Shown: positions 25,410 through 34,558 of the stretch, piece by piece
Layout of the letters: every line of letters starts with the position of its first letter
How positions within the stretch are numbered: position 1 is the stretch's first letter
Assembly: GCA_027310665.1 (NCBI GenBank)
Contig: DAIDAJ010000068.1
Span: forward strand, 1 to 34,558
Direction of reading: 5' to 3'
DNA length: 34,558 nucleotides
Source of the DNA: Sideroxydans sp.
GTDB taxonomy: Bacteria; Pseudomonadota; Gammaproteobacteria; Burkholderiales; Gallionellaceae
Translations under genes and position numbers: made by a program
The notes under the pieces: model-generated
The model's input: only the letters and a program-made list of their open reading frames with translations
Told to the model about the DNA's origin: nothing
Database searches by the model: none

Positions 25410-27656
25410 ATGCCTTTTCGCTTTTCCCCAGTTGCGATTCTTGTACTAGGACTGTTTCCGCTACTCGGCCATGCCGAGGACACCGCGTTGCAATTGAAGC
25501 TGGATCGCACGTTCAAGCGGCATCCGGTCTCGACTGACGGCGCTGCCGCATTCATCAATGCCCAGCATGTGGAGTCCAAAAAGGACGACCAGATAGAGGC
25601 GAGCGGCGACGTCGAATTGCGCCAGAGCGGGCAGGTAGTCAGTGCCGGGCATATGATATACGGGCAGGTGACCAAGGATGTACTCGCCGAAGGCGGCGTG
25701 AGACTCGAACAACCCGGCGTCATTGTCACCGGACCGGTATTGAAGTTGAACCTTGCCACCGACCTGGGCGAGATGAGCCAGCCGCAGTACGAGTTTCCCG
25801 ACAATCACGCGCGCGGCACGGCCGAAACCATGCATATTCTCGGCAAGCAGAGCTACTCCTTCGATAATGCGACCTTTACGACTTGTCCGGCAGGAAACGA
25901 CGATTGGTTGCTGACCACGAATCGCCTGGATATCGATCGCAATACGCAGATCGGGATCTCGCATCAAACGGTGGTGGACTTCAAGGGTGTACCCGTACTC
26001 TATACGCCGTGGATGGACTTTGCCCTGAACGACAGTCGCCGCTCTGGTTTCCTGGCGCCCACATTCGGCAGCACTACAACGGGCGGTACGGAATTTTCCA
26101 TACCCTATTATTGGAGTATCGCACCCAATCTGGATGCGACTCTCGCACCGCGCCTCATCGCCAAGCGCGGAACGCAATACAACACCGAGTTCCGTTATCT
26201 GGAGCCCGACTACGCCGGCCAGTTTCATTACGAGGAGATTTCGGATCACCAGACCGGCACGGCGCGGTCCTTCCTGGCAATGAAGCATACGCAAAACCTC
26301 GGTGGGGGGCTTGGCTATGCCATGGATGTCAGCCGCGTATCGGACGACAATTATTTCCGCGATCTGTCCACCACGGTAATGGGCACGTCGCAAACCATAC
26401 TGATGCGCGACAACGCGCTGAGCTACAACACCGGCCCGTGGTCTGCCGTGGCGCGAGTGCAAAGCTTCCAGACGTTGCAGGACCCCCTCGCGCCGGTGGT
26501 GGCGCCTTACCGGCGCCAACCGCAACTGACGCTGAACGGGCAGGAGAGTTACGGGGACGCCGATGTCCGTTTTGCCAGCGAATACGTCGACTTTCGCCAC
26601 GACACTCTGGTCAGCGGAGAACGATTGGTGCTGAACCCTACCGTGAGCTACCCATTGGTAGACAATCTCGGCTATTACGTGACACCCAAGCTGGGCCTGC
26701 ATTACACGCAATACAAGATGGGTGCGAACAACACGTCGATGTTGCCTGACTCAACGCGTACCGTACCTATCTTCAGCGTGGACAGCGGCATGACATTAGA
26801 GCGCGACGTACCCGCTTTCCTCGGCAGCGATTATTTGCAAACACTGGAACCCAGGCTTTTCTACACGTACATTCCCTATCGGGACCAGACCCAGATGCCC
26901 GTTTTCGATTCGGCACTGGCGCCGCTGACCTTCGGGCAGCTGTTCACCGAAAACCGCTTTTTCGGCAGCGATCGCGTGGGTGATGCCAATGCGCTATCCG
27001 TGGCCATGACTTCGCGCATGATCGACAATGCGGACGGCACAGAGCGTCTGCGCGTGATGCTGGGAGAGCGCTTCAATTTCAGGGTACCGCAGGTGTACAT
27101 ATATACGCCCACGGAGAACACCGCCCGTTCCGACGTCCTGGCGGGCCTGGGTGGAAGGCTGACCAAAGCCTGGACAATGGACAGCCTGTACGAGTACAAC
27201 CCCAATCAGTCTCAAACCATGATGTATAACGTGACGGCGCACTACAGACCGGAGCCGGGGAAGTTGCTGAATCTGGGTTACCGCTACACCAGCGAAACCC
27301 TGGCCCTGAACACCGGTTTGCCCTATGCCCTGCGCCAGGCGGATGTCTCGACCGAATGGCCGCTGTTCGGCCACTGGCTTGGGGTGGCGAGCTGGAGCTA
27401 TTCGCTGATCGATAAAAGTCCTGTGGAGTCGCTAGTCGGGCTTGAGTATAATCAGGCCTGCTGGACGATGCGGTTCGTTGCGCAAAGTATGGTGACCGCC
27501 ATCAACGTTAAATCGACTGGCATCTTCATACAACTTGAGTTGAACGATCTGGTGCGCATCGGTTCCGATCCGCTGGATGCATTGCGCCTCAGCGTGCCCG
27601 GTTATACCAAGATGAATAGCCTGCCTTCCGCTCAGCCCGACCCGGGCCTGCGTTGA
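25410..27656 (+). CDS. lptD: LPS-assembly outer-membrane protein LptD
   Basis: A 748-residue outer-membrane protein. The signal peptide (MPFRFSPVAILVLGLFPLLGHA) is followed by an OstA/LptA-like jellyroll (about 45-160, ASGDVELRQSGQVVSAGHMIYG) and a large C-terminal beta-barrel. It inserts lipopolysaccharide into the outer leaflet with LptE. I chose the ATG at 25410 over an upstream TTG because the signal peptide starts there. Only two cysteines exist, Cys159 (TTCPAGNDDW) and Cys684 (YNQACWTMRF), corresponding to one of the two inter-domain disulfides of E. coli LptD. It leads the lptD-surA-pdxA-rsmA run, with surA 24 bases downstream. Confidence 0.96.
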   Translation: MPFRFSPVAILVLGLFPLLGHAEDTALQLKLDRTFKRHPVSTDGAAAFINAQHVESKKDDQIEASGDVELRQSGQVVSAGHMIYGQVTKDVLAEGGVRLEQPGVIVTGPVLKLNLATDLGEMSQPQYEFPDNHARGTAETMHILGKQSYSFDNATFTTCPAGNDDWLLTTNRLDIDRNTQIGISHQTVVDFKGVPVLYTPWMDFALNDSRRSGFLAPTFGSTTTGGTEFSIPYYWSIAPNLDATLAPRLIAKRGTQYNTEFRYLEPDYAGQFHYEEISDHQTGTARSFLAMKHTQNLGGGLGYAMDVSRVSDDNYFRDLSTTVMGTSQTILMRDNALSYNTGPWSAVARVQSFQTLQDPLAPVVAPYRRQPQLTLNGQESYGDADVRFASEYVDFRHDTLVSGERLVLNPTVSYPLVDNLGYYVTPKLGLHYTQYKMGANNTSMLPDSTRTVPIFSVDSGMTLERDVPAFLGSDYLQTLEPRLFYTYIPYRDQTQMPVFDSALAPLTFGQLFTENRFFGSDRVGDANALSVAMTSRMIDNADGTERLRVMLGERFNFRVPQVYIYTPTENTARSDVLAGLGGRLTKAWTMDSLYEYNPNQSQTMMYNVTAHYRPEPGKLLNLGYRYTSETLALNTGLPYALRQADVSTEWPLFGHWLGVASWSYSLIDKSPVESLVGLEYNQACWTMRFVAQSMVTAINVKSTGIFIQLELNDLVRIGSDPLDALRLSVPGYTKMNSLPSAQPDPGLR

Positions 27657-27680
27657 CCCGGAAAATAACCGAAAGAGAAA

Positions 27681-28985
27681 ATGCCGAGCAAAAAAATATT
27701 CGCCTTCGTTCTGTTCGTCTTTGCAGCCTTTGCGTCTGCGGCGGAATCACCAAAACAGGGCGTGCCCATCGACAGCATCGAAGTCATCGTGAACGACGAC
27801 GTCATTACCCATCTCGAACTGGAGAAGCGCGTCGTCAGCGTGACGAAGATGTTGCAGAGCCAGAAGACCGCGCTGCCTGACAAGAGCGTGCTGGAACGGC
27901 AGGTTCTCGAGCGCATGATCACCGAGATGCTGCTGGCGCAGTTTGCCAAGGAAAGCGGTTTACGCATCGACGATGCCCAACTCGACAAGACCATCCTGCG
28001 CATCGCACAACAGAACAAGTTTTCCACCGTGGCTGCTTTCCGCGCCAAGCTGGAACAGGACGGTACCGATTTCAAGGAGTTCCGCGAAGAGATACGCAAC
28101 GAAATCATCTCCGTGCGCCTGCGCGAAAGGGAAGTCGACAGCAAGCTGGTCATCAGCGAAAACGACGTCGACAATTACCTGAGCAACCAGGAACGCCAGG
28201 AAGGGAAAGGCGATGAGTTGCTTCTGGCCCATATTCTGGTGGTCGTCCCGGAACAGGCCAGTGCGGACAAGATCCAGAACTATCGCAACCGCGCAGAGCA
28301 GGCGCTCGCCCAATTGCGCGGCGGCGCGTCTTTTGCGCAGGTAGCCGCCGGCTACTCCGACGCGCAGGATGCACTAAAAGGGGGAGAGATCGGATGGCGT
28401 CCCGCCGACCGCCTCCCCCCCATGTTCGCCGATGCTTTGGCGAAAATGAAGCCGGGAGATGTCAGTGATGTGCTGCGCAGCCCGAGCGGCTTTCATATCA
28501 TCAAATTGCTGGACCGGCGCAACAAGGATGCAGCCGTCGTTGTCACGCAGACGCACGCCCGCCACATCCTGATCAAGACCAGCGAGCTGGTTTCCGAGAG
28601 CGAAGCGAAGAGCCGTTTGGAGGAAATCAAGCAGCGCATCGACAAGGGTTCCGATTTCGCCGAGGAAGCGCGATTGCATTCCGGCGACGGCAGCGCCTCA
28701 CAGGGCGGCGACCTCGGCTGGTTGTCGCCCGGCGAAACCGTTCCCGAATTCGAAAGCGCAATGGACGCATTGAAGGTCGGCCAGGTCAGCGGCCTGGTGC
28801 AAACCGGTTTCGGCTGGCACCTGATCCAGGTGCTCGGACGTCGCAACACCGATGTAAGCGTCGAACAGAAACGCCTGCGCGCGCGCAATGCCATCCGCAC
28901 TTTCAAGTCGGATGAGGCATACCAGGATTGGCTGCGCCAGTTGCGCGACCGCGCTTTTGTCGAGTATCACAACGACACGAAGTAA
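27681..28985 (+). CDS. surA: Periplasmic chaperone / peptidyl-prolyl isomerase SurA
   Basis: A 434-residue periplasmic chaperone for outer-membrane proteins, including LptD. It has a signal peptide ([20 protein letters not shown]), an N-terminal chaperone domain (about 28-165, [20 protein letters not shown]) and two parvulin domains (about 175-275, [11 protein letters not shown]...[16 protein letters not shown]; and 285-385, [10 protein letters not shown]...[16 protein letters not shown]), then a C-terminal helix. AAAGAGAAA precedes the ATG. Its stop overlaps the pdxA ATG by one base (TAATG). Confidence 0.97.
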   Translation: MPSKKIFAFVLFVFAAFASAAESPKQGVPIDSIEVIVNDDVITHLELEKRVVSVTKMLQSQKTALPDKSVLERQVLERMITEMLLAQFAKESGLRIDDAQLDKTILRIAQQNKFSTVAAFRAKLEQDGTDFKEFREEIRNEIISVRLREREVDSKLVISENDVDNYLSNQERQEGKGDELLLAHILVVVPEQASADKIQNYRNRAEQALAQLRGGASFAQVAAGYSDAQDALKGGEIGWRPADRLPPMFADALAKMKPGDVSDVLRSPSGFHIIKLLDRRNKDAAVVVTQTHARHILIKTSELVSESEAKSRLEEIKQRIDKGSDFAEEARLHSGDGSASQGGDLGWLSPGETVPEFESAMDALKVGQVSGLVQTGFGWHLIQVLGRRNTDVSVEQKRLRARNAIRTFKSDEAYQDWLRQLRDRAFVEYHNDTK

Positions 28986-29956
28986 TGCAGCGACCGCTCG
29001 CCATCACCGCAGGCGAACCCGCCGGTATCGGCCCTGATCTCTGCGTGCGACTGGCGCGACACGAGCTGCCGCTGGTGGTGATCGCCGACAAGGTGCTGTT
29101 GCAACAACGCGCTGCAAAGCTTGGCATCGATCTTCTGCTGTGTGATTACGTCGCCGCCGTGCCCCACCAGCCCGACAAACTGAGCGTGCTGCACGTCCCT
29201 CTGGTTCACCCCTCTCTGCCGGGAAAGCTCGATCCTGCAAACAGTGCTTATGTGCTGGAGACCTTGAGTCGTGCTGTACAGGGCTGCATGTCTGGTGAAT
29301 TTTCCGGCATGGTCACCGCACCCGTGCACAAGGGCATCATCAACGATGCGGGCTTCGCCTTTACCGGGCACACGGAATTCCTTGCCGAGCAGTCGCACAC
29401 TCCGCAGGTGGTGATGATGCTCGCCGGCGGGGGCATGCGTGTTGCACTGGTGACGACGCATCTGCCGTTGCGCAAGGTCGCGGATGCCATCACGGCACCG
29501 CTGCTTGAGAGTGTGCTGCGCATTCTGCAGAGCGATCTGCAACTCCGTTTTGGCATCGCCCAACCGCGCATCCTGGTCGCGGGACTCAATCCGCACGCCG
29601 GAGAAGACGGCTACCTCGGACGCGAGGAGATTGAAGTAATGAACCCCGTTCTGGACAAGCTGCGTGCCGAAGGCATGAAGGTCAGTGTGCCGTTGCCTGC
29701 CGACACGCTGTTCGCCCAGCACCGGCTGCAGGAATGCGACGCGGTGCTGACGATGTATCACGACCAGGGGCTGCCGGTGCTGAAGCACGCCAGTTTCGGC
29801 GGAGGGGTGAACATCACGCTGGGCTTGCCTTTCATCCGGACCTCGGTCGATCACGGCACCGCACTGGACCTGGCGGGTACCGGCAAGGCAGAAACGGGCA
29901 GCCTGCTGGAAGCGATCAGGGTTGCATCGGAAATGGCGCACCATGAGCGCGCATAA
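28985..29956 (+). CDS. pdxA: 4-hydroxythreonine-4-phosphate dehydrogenase PdxA
   Basis: A 323-residue enzyme of the deoxyxylulose-5-phosphate-dependent pyridoxal-phosphate pathway. Motifs seen are [12 protein letters not shown] at the start, [21 protein letters not shown] (metal His), [11 protein letters not shown] and [38 protein letters not shown]-type ends, split here by position. The start at 28985 overlaps surA; an upstream in-frame start (28928) would extend into surA with no support. It overlaps rsmA by 14 bases. Confidence 0.97.
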   Translation: MQRPLAITAGEPAGIGPDLCVRLARHELPLVVIADKVLLQQRAAKLGIDLLLCDYVAAVPHQPDKLSVLHVPLVHPSLPGKLDPANSAYVLETLSRAVQGCMSGEFSGMVTAPVHKGIINDAGFAFTGHTEFLAEQSHTPQVVMMLAGGGMRVALVTTHLPLRKVADAITAPLLESVLRILQSDLQLRFGIAQPRILVAGLNPHAGEDGYLGREEIEVMNPVLDKLRAEGMKVSVPLPADTLFAQHRLQECDAVLTMYHDQGLPVLKHASFGGGVNITLGLPFIRTSVDHGTALDLAGTGKAETGSLLEAIRVASEMAHHERA

Positions 29957-30719
29957 GGCCAAAAAGAAGTTTGGCCAGAACTTCCTGGTCGACGAGCGGA
30001 TCATTGCCGACATCATCCGTGCCATCCGTCCCGAAGCCGGAGACAACATGGTGGAGATCGGGCCCGGCCTGGGAGCCCTGACAAGACCGCTGCTGAAGCT
30101 GTTGAACACATTGCATGTGGTCGAGATCGACCGCGATATCATCGCCCGCCTGAAAACGGATTATCCGCAGGACAAGATCGTCATTCACGAAGGCGATGCC
30201 CTGAAATTCGACTTCGGCGCGCTGCCGGCACCCTTGCGTATCGTCGGCAACCTGCCGTACAACATCTCGTCGCCGCTGCTGTTCCACTTTTCCAGCTATG
30301 CGGCACGCATCACCGACATGCATTTCATGCTGCAGAACGAGGTGGTCGAACGCATGATCGCCGCGCCTTCCACGCCGGAATACGGGCGCTTGTCGGTGAT
30401 GCTGCAGTACCGCTTCCACATGGAAAAGCTGATCGACGTGCCGCCGGAATCCTTCCGCCCCGCACCCAAGGTCGATTCCGCCATCGTACGAATGATCCCG
30501 ATCCCTGCCAACCAGATCGCCGTAAAAGATGAAGCCCTGTTCGCCAAAGTGGTGTCCTCGGCCTTCGGCCAGCGGCGCAAGACGTTGCGCAACACTCTCA
30601 GACCCTATCTGGCCGAAGCCGACTTCGCGCAACTCGGCCTCGACGCGCAGTTGCGTGCCGAAAATCTGGGGGTGGCGGAATTTGCCGGTATCACAAAGCT
30701 ATTGAGCGGGCGCCGGTAA
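29943..30719 (+). CDS. rsmA: 16S rRNA A1518/A1519 dimethyltransferase RsmA (KsgA)
   Basis: A 258-residue methyltransferase that dimethylates two adjacent adenines near the 3' end of 16S rRNA, a late step in 30S assembly. Motifs are [11 protein letters not shown] (8-17), the SAM-binding [10 protein letters not shown] (38-47), the catalytic [11 protein letters not shown] (103-113) and [13 protein letters not shown]. The ATG at 29943 lies inside pdxA and is preferred over one 21 bases earlier because [12 protein letters not shown] is the family start. The next gene is 192 bases away; the gap holds a CGGGGC/GCCCCG hairpin (30734-30756) without a T tract and no clear ORF. Confidence 0.97.
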   Translation: MSAHKAKKKFGQNFLVDERIIADIIRAIRPEAGDNMVEIGPGLGALTRPLLKLLNTLHVVEIDRDIIARLKTDYPQDKIVIHEGDALKFDFGALPAPLRIVGNLPYNISSPLLFHFSSYAARITDMHFMLQNEVVERMIAAPSTPEYGRLSVMLQYRFHMEKLIDVPPESFRPAPKVDSAIVRMIPIPANQIAVKDEALFAKVVSSAFGQRRKTLRNTLRPYLAEADFAQLGLDAQLRAENLGVAEFAGITKLLSGRR

Positions 30720-30911
30720 CTAGCGATCCTGCCGCGGGGCGACATCGGTTGGCCCCGTGACGATTCCACGTCCGGCTTGCGGGACAGTTGATTGCCCGCC
30801 TCGGGTGCCACCTCCTGCAGGGGGAAGGCAGTATGACGCGCACAGCTACCTCCTCCTCCGGTTTCGGTTAGAATCACGCTTCACCATATCCAAGCCAGTC
30901 GGCGTCCCATC

Positions 30912-31751
30912 ATGTCTGACATTCCACCCATCGTTCTCACCTTTGCCGCTACGGACCCCAGTTGCGGAGCAGGCATGCAGGCCGACATCCTGACCATCGC
31001 CAGCATGGGTTGTCACCCGCTCTCCGTAGTCACCGCCATCACGGTGCAAGACACCAGCGGCGTCGACGACGTGCAACCGATAGATTCCGACTGGGTCGCG
31101 GATCAGGCGCGCACCGTGCTGGAGGACATGCCCGTTGCGGCGTTCAAGATCGGGCTGCTGGGCAGCGTGGAGAACATTGCCGTCATCGCCGAGATCATCT
31201 CGGATTACCCCGATATTCCGCTGGTGTTCGATCCGGTGCTGGCTTCCGGCCGCGGCGACGAGCTCGCCAACGAGGACATGCTGGATGCGCTGCGCGAGCT
31301 GCTGTTGCCGCAGACGACCATCCTGACGCCAAACAGCATGGAAGCGCGCCGCCTGATCGTGGATGAAGAAAACGAAGGGGACGATCCCGAGCTGTCGGAG
31401 TGCGCCAAGCGTATCCTGCGGCTGGGCTGCGAGTATGTGCTGATCACCGGCACCCACGAACATACGCCCAAGGTCGTCAACAACCTCTATGGCGAGCGCG
31501 GCTTGGTACGCAGCGACAGCTGGCCGCGCTTGCCCGGCATCTATCACGGGTCCGGCTGTACCTTGGCCGCGGCGATCGCAGCGTTGCTGGCGAACGGATT
31601 GTCGATGGAAGAAGCCGTGCACGAAGCGCAGGAATTCACTTGGGAGGCTTTGAAATACGGCTTCCGCCCTGGCATGGGCCAGCATATCCCGGATCGCCTG
31701 TTCTGGGCGCGCGACGAAGACGCCGTAGATGAAAGCGAAACCCGGCATTAA
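30912..31751 (+). CDS. thiD: Hydroxymethylpyrimidine (phosphate) kinase ThiD
   Basis: A 279-residue ribokinase-fold kinase that phosphorylates hydroxymethylpyrimidine in thiamine synthesis. Landmarks are TFAATDPSCGAGMQADI at the start (the family often has GSDSGGGAGIQAD), VFDPVLASGRGDEL, LTPNSMEARRL and the anion hole YHGSGCTLAAAIAALLANG. A TAGAAT -10-like box (30868-30873) lies 38 bases upstream. I saw no TPP riboswitch in the 192-base leader. It pairs functionally with thiE downstream. Confidence 0.92.
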   Translation: MSDIPPIVLTFAATDPSCGAGMQADILTIASMGCHPLSVVTAITVQDTSGVDDVQPIDSDWVADQARTVLEDMPVAAFKIGLLGSVENIAVIAEIISDYPDIPLVFDPVLASGRGDELANEDMLDALRELLLPQTTILTPNSMEARRLIVDEENEGDDPELSECAKRILRLGCEYVLITGTHEHTPKVVNNLYGERGLVRSDSWPRLPGIYHGSGCTLAAAIAALLANGLSMEEAVHEAQEFTWEALKYGFRPGMGQHIPDRLFWARDEDAVDESETRH

Positions 31752-31763
31752 AGACAGCTAAGC

Positions 31764-31782
31764 AATGGTCCGCACCATTTTT
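31764..31782 (+). terminator. Weak terminator-like hairpin between thiD and thiE
   Basis: AATGGT and ACCATT form a 6-bp stem around CCGC, followed by five T residues. The A+T-rich stem makes termination partial at best, so it may reduce but not stop transcription into thiE. Confidence 0.35.
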
Positions 31783-31844
31783 GGAGCTGTCCATTGCAGC
31801 CGTTCCCGCGCGCCGGGGCAGATTGAGGTGAGCGTAGACAGAGC

Positions 31845-32483
31845 ATGAGCCGCAATTTCCAGCCAGCAGTCAGCGGCTTGTATGCCATCACACCCGATAT
31901 TCACGATACCGATGAATTATTGAGGCGAGCGCGCTTGGCCATGCAAGGCGGAGCGCGGGTGCTGCAATACCGCAATAAATCCGCCGATACCGTATTGAAA
32001 TTGCGACAGGCGCAAGCCTTGCGAGGGCTTACCAGGGACTTTGCCGCGACTTACATCGTGAACGATGATGCGGGGCTTGCGGCACAAGTCGACGCGGACG
32101 GGGTGCACCTGGGCGGCGAGGACGGCGGTGTCGCTGCAGCCCGCACCCTGTTGGGCGAGCAAGGGATCATCGGCGTGTCTTGCTATAATCGCATCTCGCT
32201 TGCACAGGAAGCCGTACAGCACGGCGCGGATTATGTGGCATTCGGCGCGTTTTTTTCTTCGAACGTCAAACCCGGGGCGGTTAAAGCGGATGTGGAATTA
32301 TTGCGAACGGCTCGCGACATGCTAAGCGTGCCCATTGTCGCCATCGGCGGTATCACGCAGCTTAACGGCCCAGCTTTGATCGCAGCCGGGGCGGATGCAT
32401 TGGCGGTGATCACCGCCCTGTTTGACGCACCGGATATCGAACTTGCCGCACATGGATTTTCAACACTTTTCAGCAGGACATAA
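31845..32483 (+). CDS. thiE: Thiamine-phosphate synthase ThiE
   Basis: A 212-residue TIM-barrel enzyme joining hydroxymethylpyrimidine-PP and thiazole-phosphate. Visible motifs are LYAITPD, ARVLQYRNKSAD, YIVNDDAGLAAQVDADGVHLGGED, GVSCYN, YVAFGAFFSSNVKPGA and VAIGGI. The ribosome-binding site before the ATG is weak. It is placed between thiD and hemL, with only 3 bases before hemL. It lacks any fused ThiD domain. Confidence 0.95.
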   Translation: MSRNFQPAVSGLYAITPDIHDTDELLRRARLAMQGGARVLQYRNKSADTVLKLRQAQALRGLTRDFAATYIVNDDAGLAAQVDADGVHLGGEDGGVAAARTLLGEQGIIGVSCYNRISLAQEAVQHGADYVAFGAFFSSNVKPGAVKADVELLRTARDMLSVPIVAIGGITQLNGPALIAAGADALAVITALFDAPDIELAAHGFSTLFSRT

Positions 32484-32486
32484 GCA

Positions 32487-33770
32487 ATGACCTCTCACAA
32501 TCAGGAACTTTTCGAGCAATCCCAACTACGCATCCCCGGCGGCGTGAATTCACCGGTGCGCGCTTTCCGTTCGGTGGGCGGCACGCCGCTGTTCTTCCAG
32601 CGGGGGCAGGGCGCCTATGTGTGGGATGCGGACGGGAAAAAATATACCGATTATGTCGGTTCCTGGGGGCCGATGATCGCGGGCCACTGCCATCCTGAAG
32701 TGGTGAAAGCAGTGCAGGATGCAGCAGCCCAAGGCCTGGGTTTCGGCGCACCGACCGCGAGCGAACTGGAGATGGCCGAATTGCTGTGCAGGCTTCTGCC
32801 TAGCCTGGAAATGGTGCGCCTGGTCAGCTCCGGCACGGAAGCCACCATGACGGCGATCCGTCTGGCACGCGGTTTCACCGGCCGCTCGCGCATCGTCAAG
32901 TTCGAAGGCTGTTACCACGGCCACTCCGATGGCCTGCTGGTCAAGGCCGGCTCCGGGGCGCTGACGTTCGGCCAGCCCAGTTCCTCCGGCGTGCCTGCTG
33001 AAATCGCCGCACTGACCACCGTGCTGGATTACAACGATGCGGCAGGACTGGAAAAGGCGTTCGCCGAAATGGGCAAAGAGATCGCGGCGGTGATCGTCGA
33101 GCCGGTCGCGGGCAACATGAATCTGATCGCGCCAAAGCGCGAATTCCTTGATGCGCTGCGCAACCTGTGCACCAAATACGGCGCAGTGTTGATCCTGGAC
33201 GAAGTGATGACAGGCTTCCGCGTCAGCCTGCAGGGCGCTCAAGGCTATTACGGCATCAAGCCCGACCTTGTCACGCTGGGCAAAGTGATGGGCGGAGGCT
33301 TGCCCGCCGCCGCGTTCGGCGGACGCCGCGACATCATGGAATGTCTGGCACCGCTGGGGCCTGTGTACCAGGCAGGTACGCTGTCCGGCAATCCGGTGGC
33401 AGTCGCGGCAGGTCTGACTACGCTCAAGCTGGTCCAGGCGCCCGGTTTCTACGAGCGTTTGTCGCAACTGGCGAAACAACTCACCGAAGGTTTGACTGCA
33501 GCTGCCAGTAAACACGGCATCCCGTTCTGCGCGCAATCGGTGGGTGGTATGTTCGGCTTGTATTTCAGCAAGACGGTGCCAACCAGTTACGCCGAAGTGA
33601 TGGCCTGCGACAAGGAGGCGTTCAACCGCTTCTTCCATGCCATGCTGGATGCAGGCCACTACCTGGCGCCGTCGGCGTTCGAGGCTGGTTTCGTCTCTGC
33701 CGCGCACACCGATGCGGATATCGCGGCGACGATCGCGGCGGCCGACAAAATCTTTGCGGCCTGGAAGTAA
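32487..33770 (+). CDS. hemL: Glutamate-1-semialdehyde 2,1-aminomutase HemL
   Basis: A 427-residue PLP enzyme that makes 5-aminolevulinate in the C5 heme pathway. Motifs are [14 protein letters not shown], the phosphate-binding [27 protein letters not shown] and the PLP lysine in [17 protein letters not shown] (Lys266), with [14 protein letters not shown] after it. The start has AGGA 8 bases upstream. Its stop overlaps the engB ATG by one base. Confidence 0.98.
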   Translation: MTSHNQELFEQSQLRIPGGVNSPVRAFRSVGGTPLFFQRGQGAYVWDADGKKYTDYVGSWGPMIAGHCHPEVVKAVQDAAAQGLGFGAPTASELEMAELLCRLLPSLEMVRLVSSGTEATMTAIRLARGFTGRSRIVKFEGCYHGHSDGLLVKAGSGALTFGQPSSSGVPAEIAALTTVLDYNDAAGLEKAFAEMGKEIAAVIVEPVAGNMNLIAPKREFLDALRNLCTKYGAVLILDEVMTGFRVSLQGAQGYYGIKPDLVTLGKVMGGGLPAAAFGGRRDIMECLAPLGPVYQAGTLSGNPVAVAAGLTTLKLVQAPGFYERLSQLAKQLTEGLTAAASKHGIPFCAQSVGGMFGLYFSKTVPTSYAEVMACDKEAFNRFFHAMLDAGHYLAPSAFEAGFVSAAHTDADIAATIAAADKIFAAWK

Positions 33771-34393
33771 TGGGACTTTTCTCTCAAGCGGAGTTTTACA
33801 CCACCGTCAACCATATGAAAGACTTGCCGCTGCATGGCGGCAAGGAAGTTGCGTTCGTCGGGCGTTCCAACGCCGGCAAGTCGAGTGCCATCAACACGTT
33901 GGCCAACCACACCCGGCTGGCATACACCAGCAAGACACCGGGGCGTACCCAACACCTCAATTATTTTTCTCTCGGCGAAAACAGATTCCTGGTCGATCTT
34001 CCCGGCTACGGTTATGCAAAAGTACCGCCGGACGTCCAGGCGCACTGGGAACATCTGTTGAGCGAGTATCTGCAAACGCGCGAAGAACTCTGCGGCCTCG
34101 TGGTCATCATGGATGCACGGCATCCGCTGACCGAGCGCGATCAAGGCATGCTGGGCTGGTTTGCCCCTACCGGGAAACCCATCCATATCCTGCTCACAAA
34201 GTCGGACAAACTGAGCCGCCAGCAATCCACACAGACATTGCGCGATGTCAGAGAGTTTTTGCAGGAACATTTTCCGCAGTGCACAGCCCAACTGTTTTCC
34301 AGTCTGAAAAAACTGGGCACGGATGAAGCAGAAGCGGTGATTGCCAGCTGGTTTGCTGCAACTGATCACCCATCGGATAGCCAAGCCGGATAG
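33770..34393 (+). CDS. engB: Ribosome-biogenesis GTP-binding protein EngB (YihA/YsxC)
   Basis: A 207-residue single-domain GTPase needed for 50S assembly in many bacteria. The G motifs are in order: G1 GRSNAGKSS (31-39), G2 TPGRTQ, G3 [11 protein letters not shown]4 TKSDKL and G5-like SSLKKLG. The ATG overlaps the hemL stop (TAATG), so the two are co-translated. No T-tract terminator on the plus strand is seen before the window end. Confidence 0.96.
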   Translation: MGLFSQAEFYTTVNHMKDLPLHGGKEVAFVGRSNAGKSSAINTLANHTRLAYTSKTPGRTQHLNYFSLGENRFLVDLPGYGYAKVPPDVQAHWEHLLSEYLQTREELCGLVVIMDARHPLTERDQGMLGWFAPTGKPIHILLTKSDKLSRQQSTQTLRDVREFLQEHFPQCTAQLFSSLKKLGTDEAEAVIASWFAATDHPSDSQAG

Positions 34394-34417
34394 AGGCAAT
34401 ATTTGGATATTACAGAT

Positions 34418-34455
34418 AAAAAAACGCCCCTGAACCAAAGGGGGAGGTCAGGGGC
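34418..34455 (-). terminator. Rho-independent terminator for a minus-strand gene beyond the window
   Basis: Read on the minus strand, GCCCCTGA (34455-34448) pairs with TCAGGGGC (34433-34426), followed by G and seven T residues (A tract 34418-34424 on the plus strand). The orientation shows that a gene transcribed leftward lies to the right of the window. A second perfect hairpin, GTCTTTAC-AGG-GTAAAGAC (34463-34481), lies just upstream of it. Bases 34482-34558 hold no gene I can support. Confidence 0.8.
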
Positions 34456-34558
34456 ATCAAAAGTCTTTACAGGGTAAAGACGCCCGCTCAGGGAGGAGAA
34501 ACGGGAAGCAGCTTTCGCTACTCGGAGAGTCAGACGGGACTGTGCGAAAATAGTTCCG

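Noticed and set aside
30720-30911. Possible TPP riboswitch ahead of thiD
   Set aside because: The CTGAGA and ACCTGA-type core segments are absent; only a plain hairpin and a -10-like box are visible.

Overview
The window reads as a dense, mostly 55-65% G+C chromosomal segment of a betaproteobacterium. The gene set and order (pepP-ubiH, amgK-murU divergent from lptD-surA-pdxA-rsmA, a TorF/gcw_chp-type outer-membrane protein ahead of glnK-amtB, tandem FKBP genes) suggest Nitrosomonadales, perhaps near Gallionellaceae. That placement is inference from protein families and was not tested by a search. Thirty protein genes plus one partial gene are supported. I saw no rRNA, tRNA, CRISPR array, insertion sequence with a transposase, or prophage.

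Layout. 1-137 is the end of a PEBP/YbhB-like gene with a strong terminator. 432-4771 holds a chemoreceptor translationally overlapped with a PAS-PAS-GGDEF-EAL cyclic-di-GMP enzyme. 4772-8551 (minus strand) is a nitrogen block: a 91-residue orphan, a solitary P-II gene, and an outer-membrane barrel gene followed by glnK and amtB. Both transcription units start at a sequence matching a sigma-54 promoter, with NtrC-like GCAC-N7-GTGC sites upstream. 8711-10420 is ubiK-yifB; 10427-10882 is a bacteriohemerythrin; 11042-14761 is full-length metH. 14785-15894 is an A+T-rich FRG-domain gene that looks acquired. 15921-17220 holds a two-domain FKBP isomerase and a secreted FKBP. 17341-20057 holds a DUF486 membrane protein, mpl and a phzF-like gene.

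20094-25348 (minus strand) is a tight cluster read amgK, murU, pepP, ubiH, then a class III nucleotidyl cyclase with an FHA domain. 25410-30719 (plus) is lptD-surA-pdxA-rsmA, and 30912-34393 holds thiD, thiE, hemL and engB (yihA). The right edge holds a terminator for a minus-strand gene that lies outside the window.

Functional themes. The nitrogen block couples an outer-membrane pore, the AmtB ammonium channel and two P-II sensors under apparent NtrC/sigma-54 control. Mpl, AmgK and MurU together form a peptidoglycan-recycling route. All three carry in-frame insertions of repetitive intergenic-type DNA at positions where their families are normally compact, which is the most unusual pattern here. 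LptD and SurA serve outer-membrane biogenesis. UbiK and UbiH serve ubiquinone synthesis. The rest is cofactor metabolism (B6, thiamine, heme, methionine/B12) and ribosome maturation. The best candidates for undescribed biology are the repeat-invaded recycling enzymes, the FRG-domain gene, and the pore/P-II/Amt unit.
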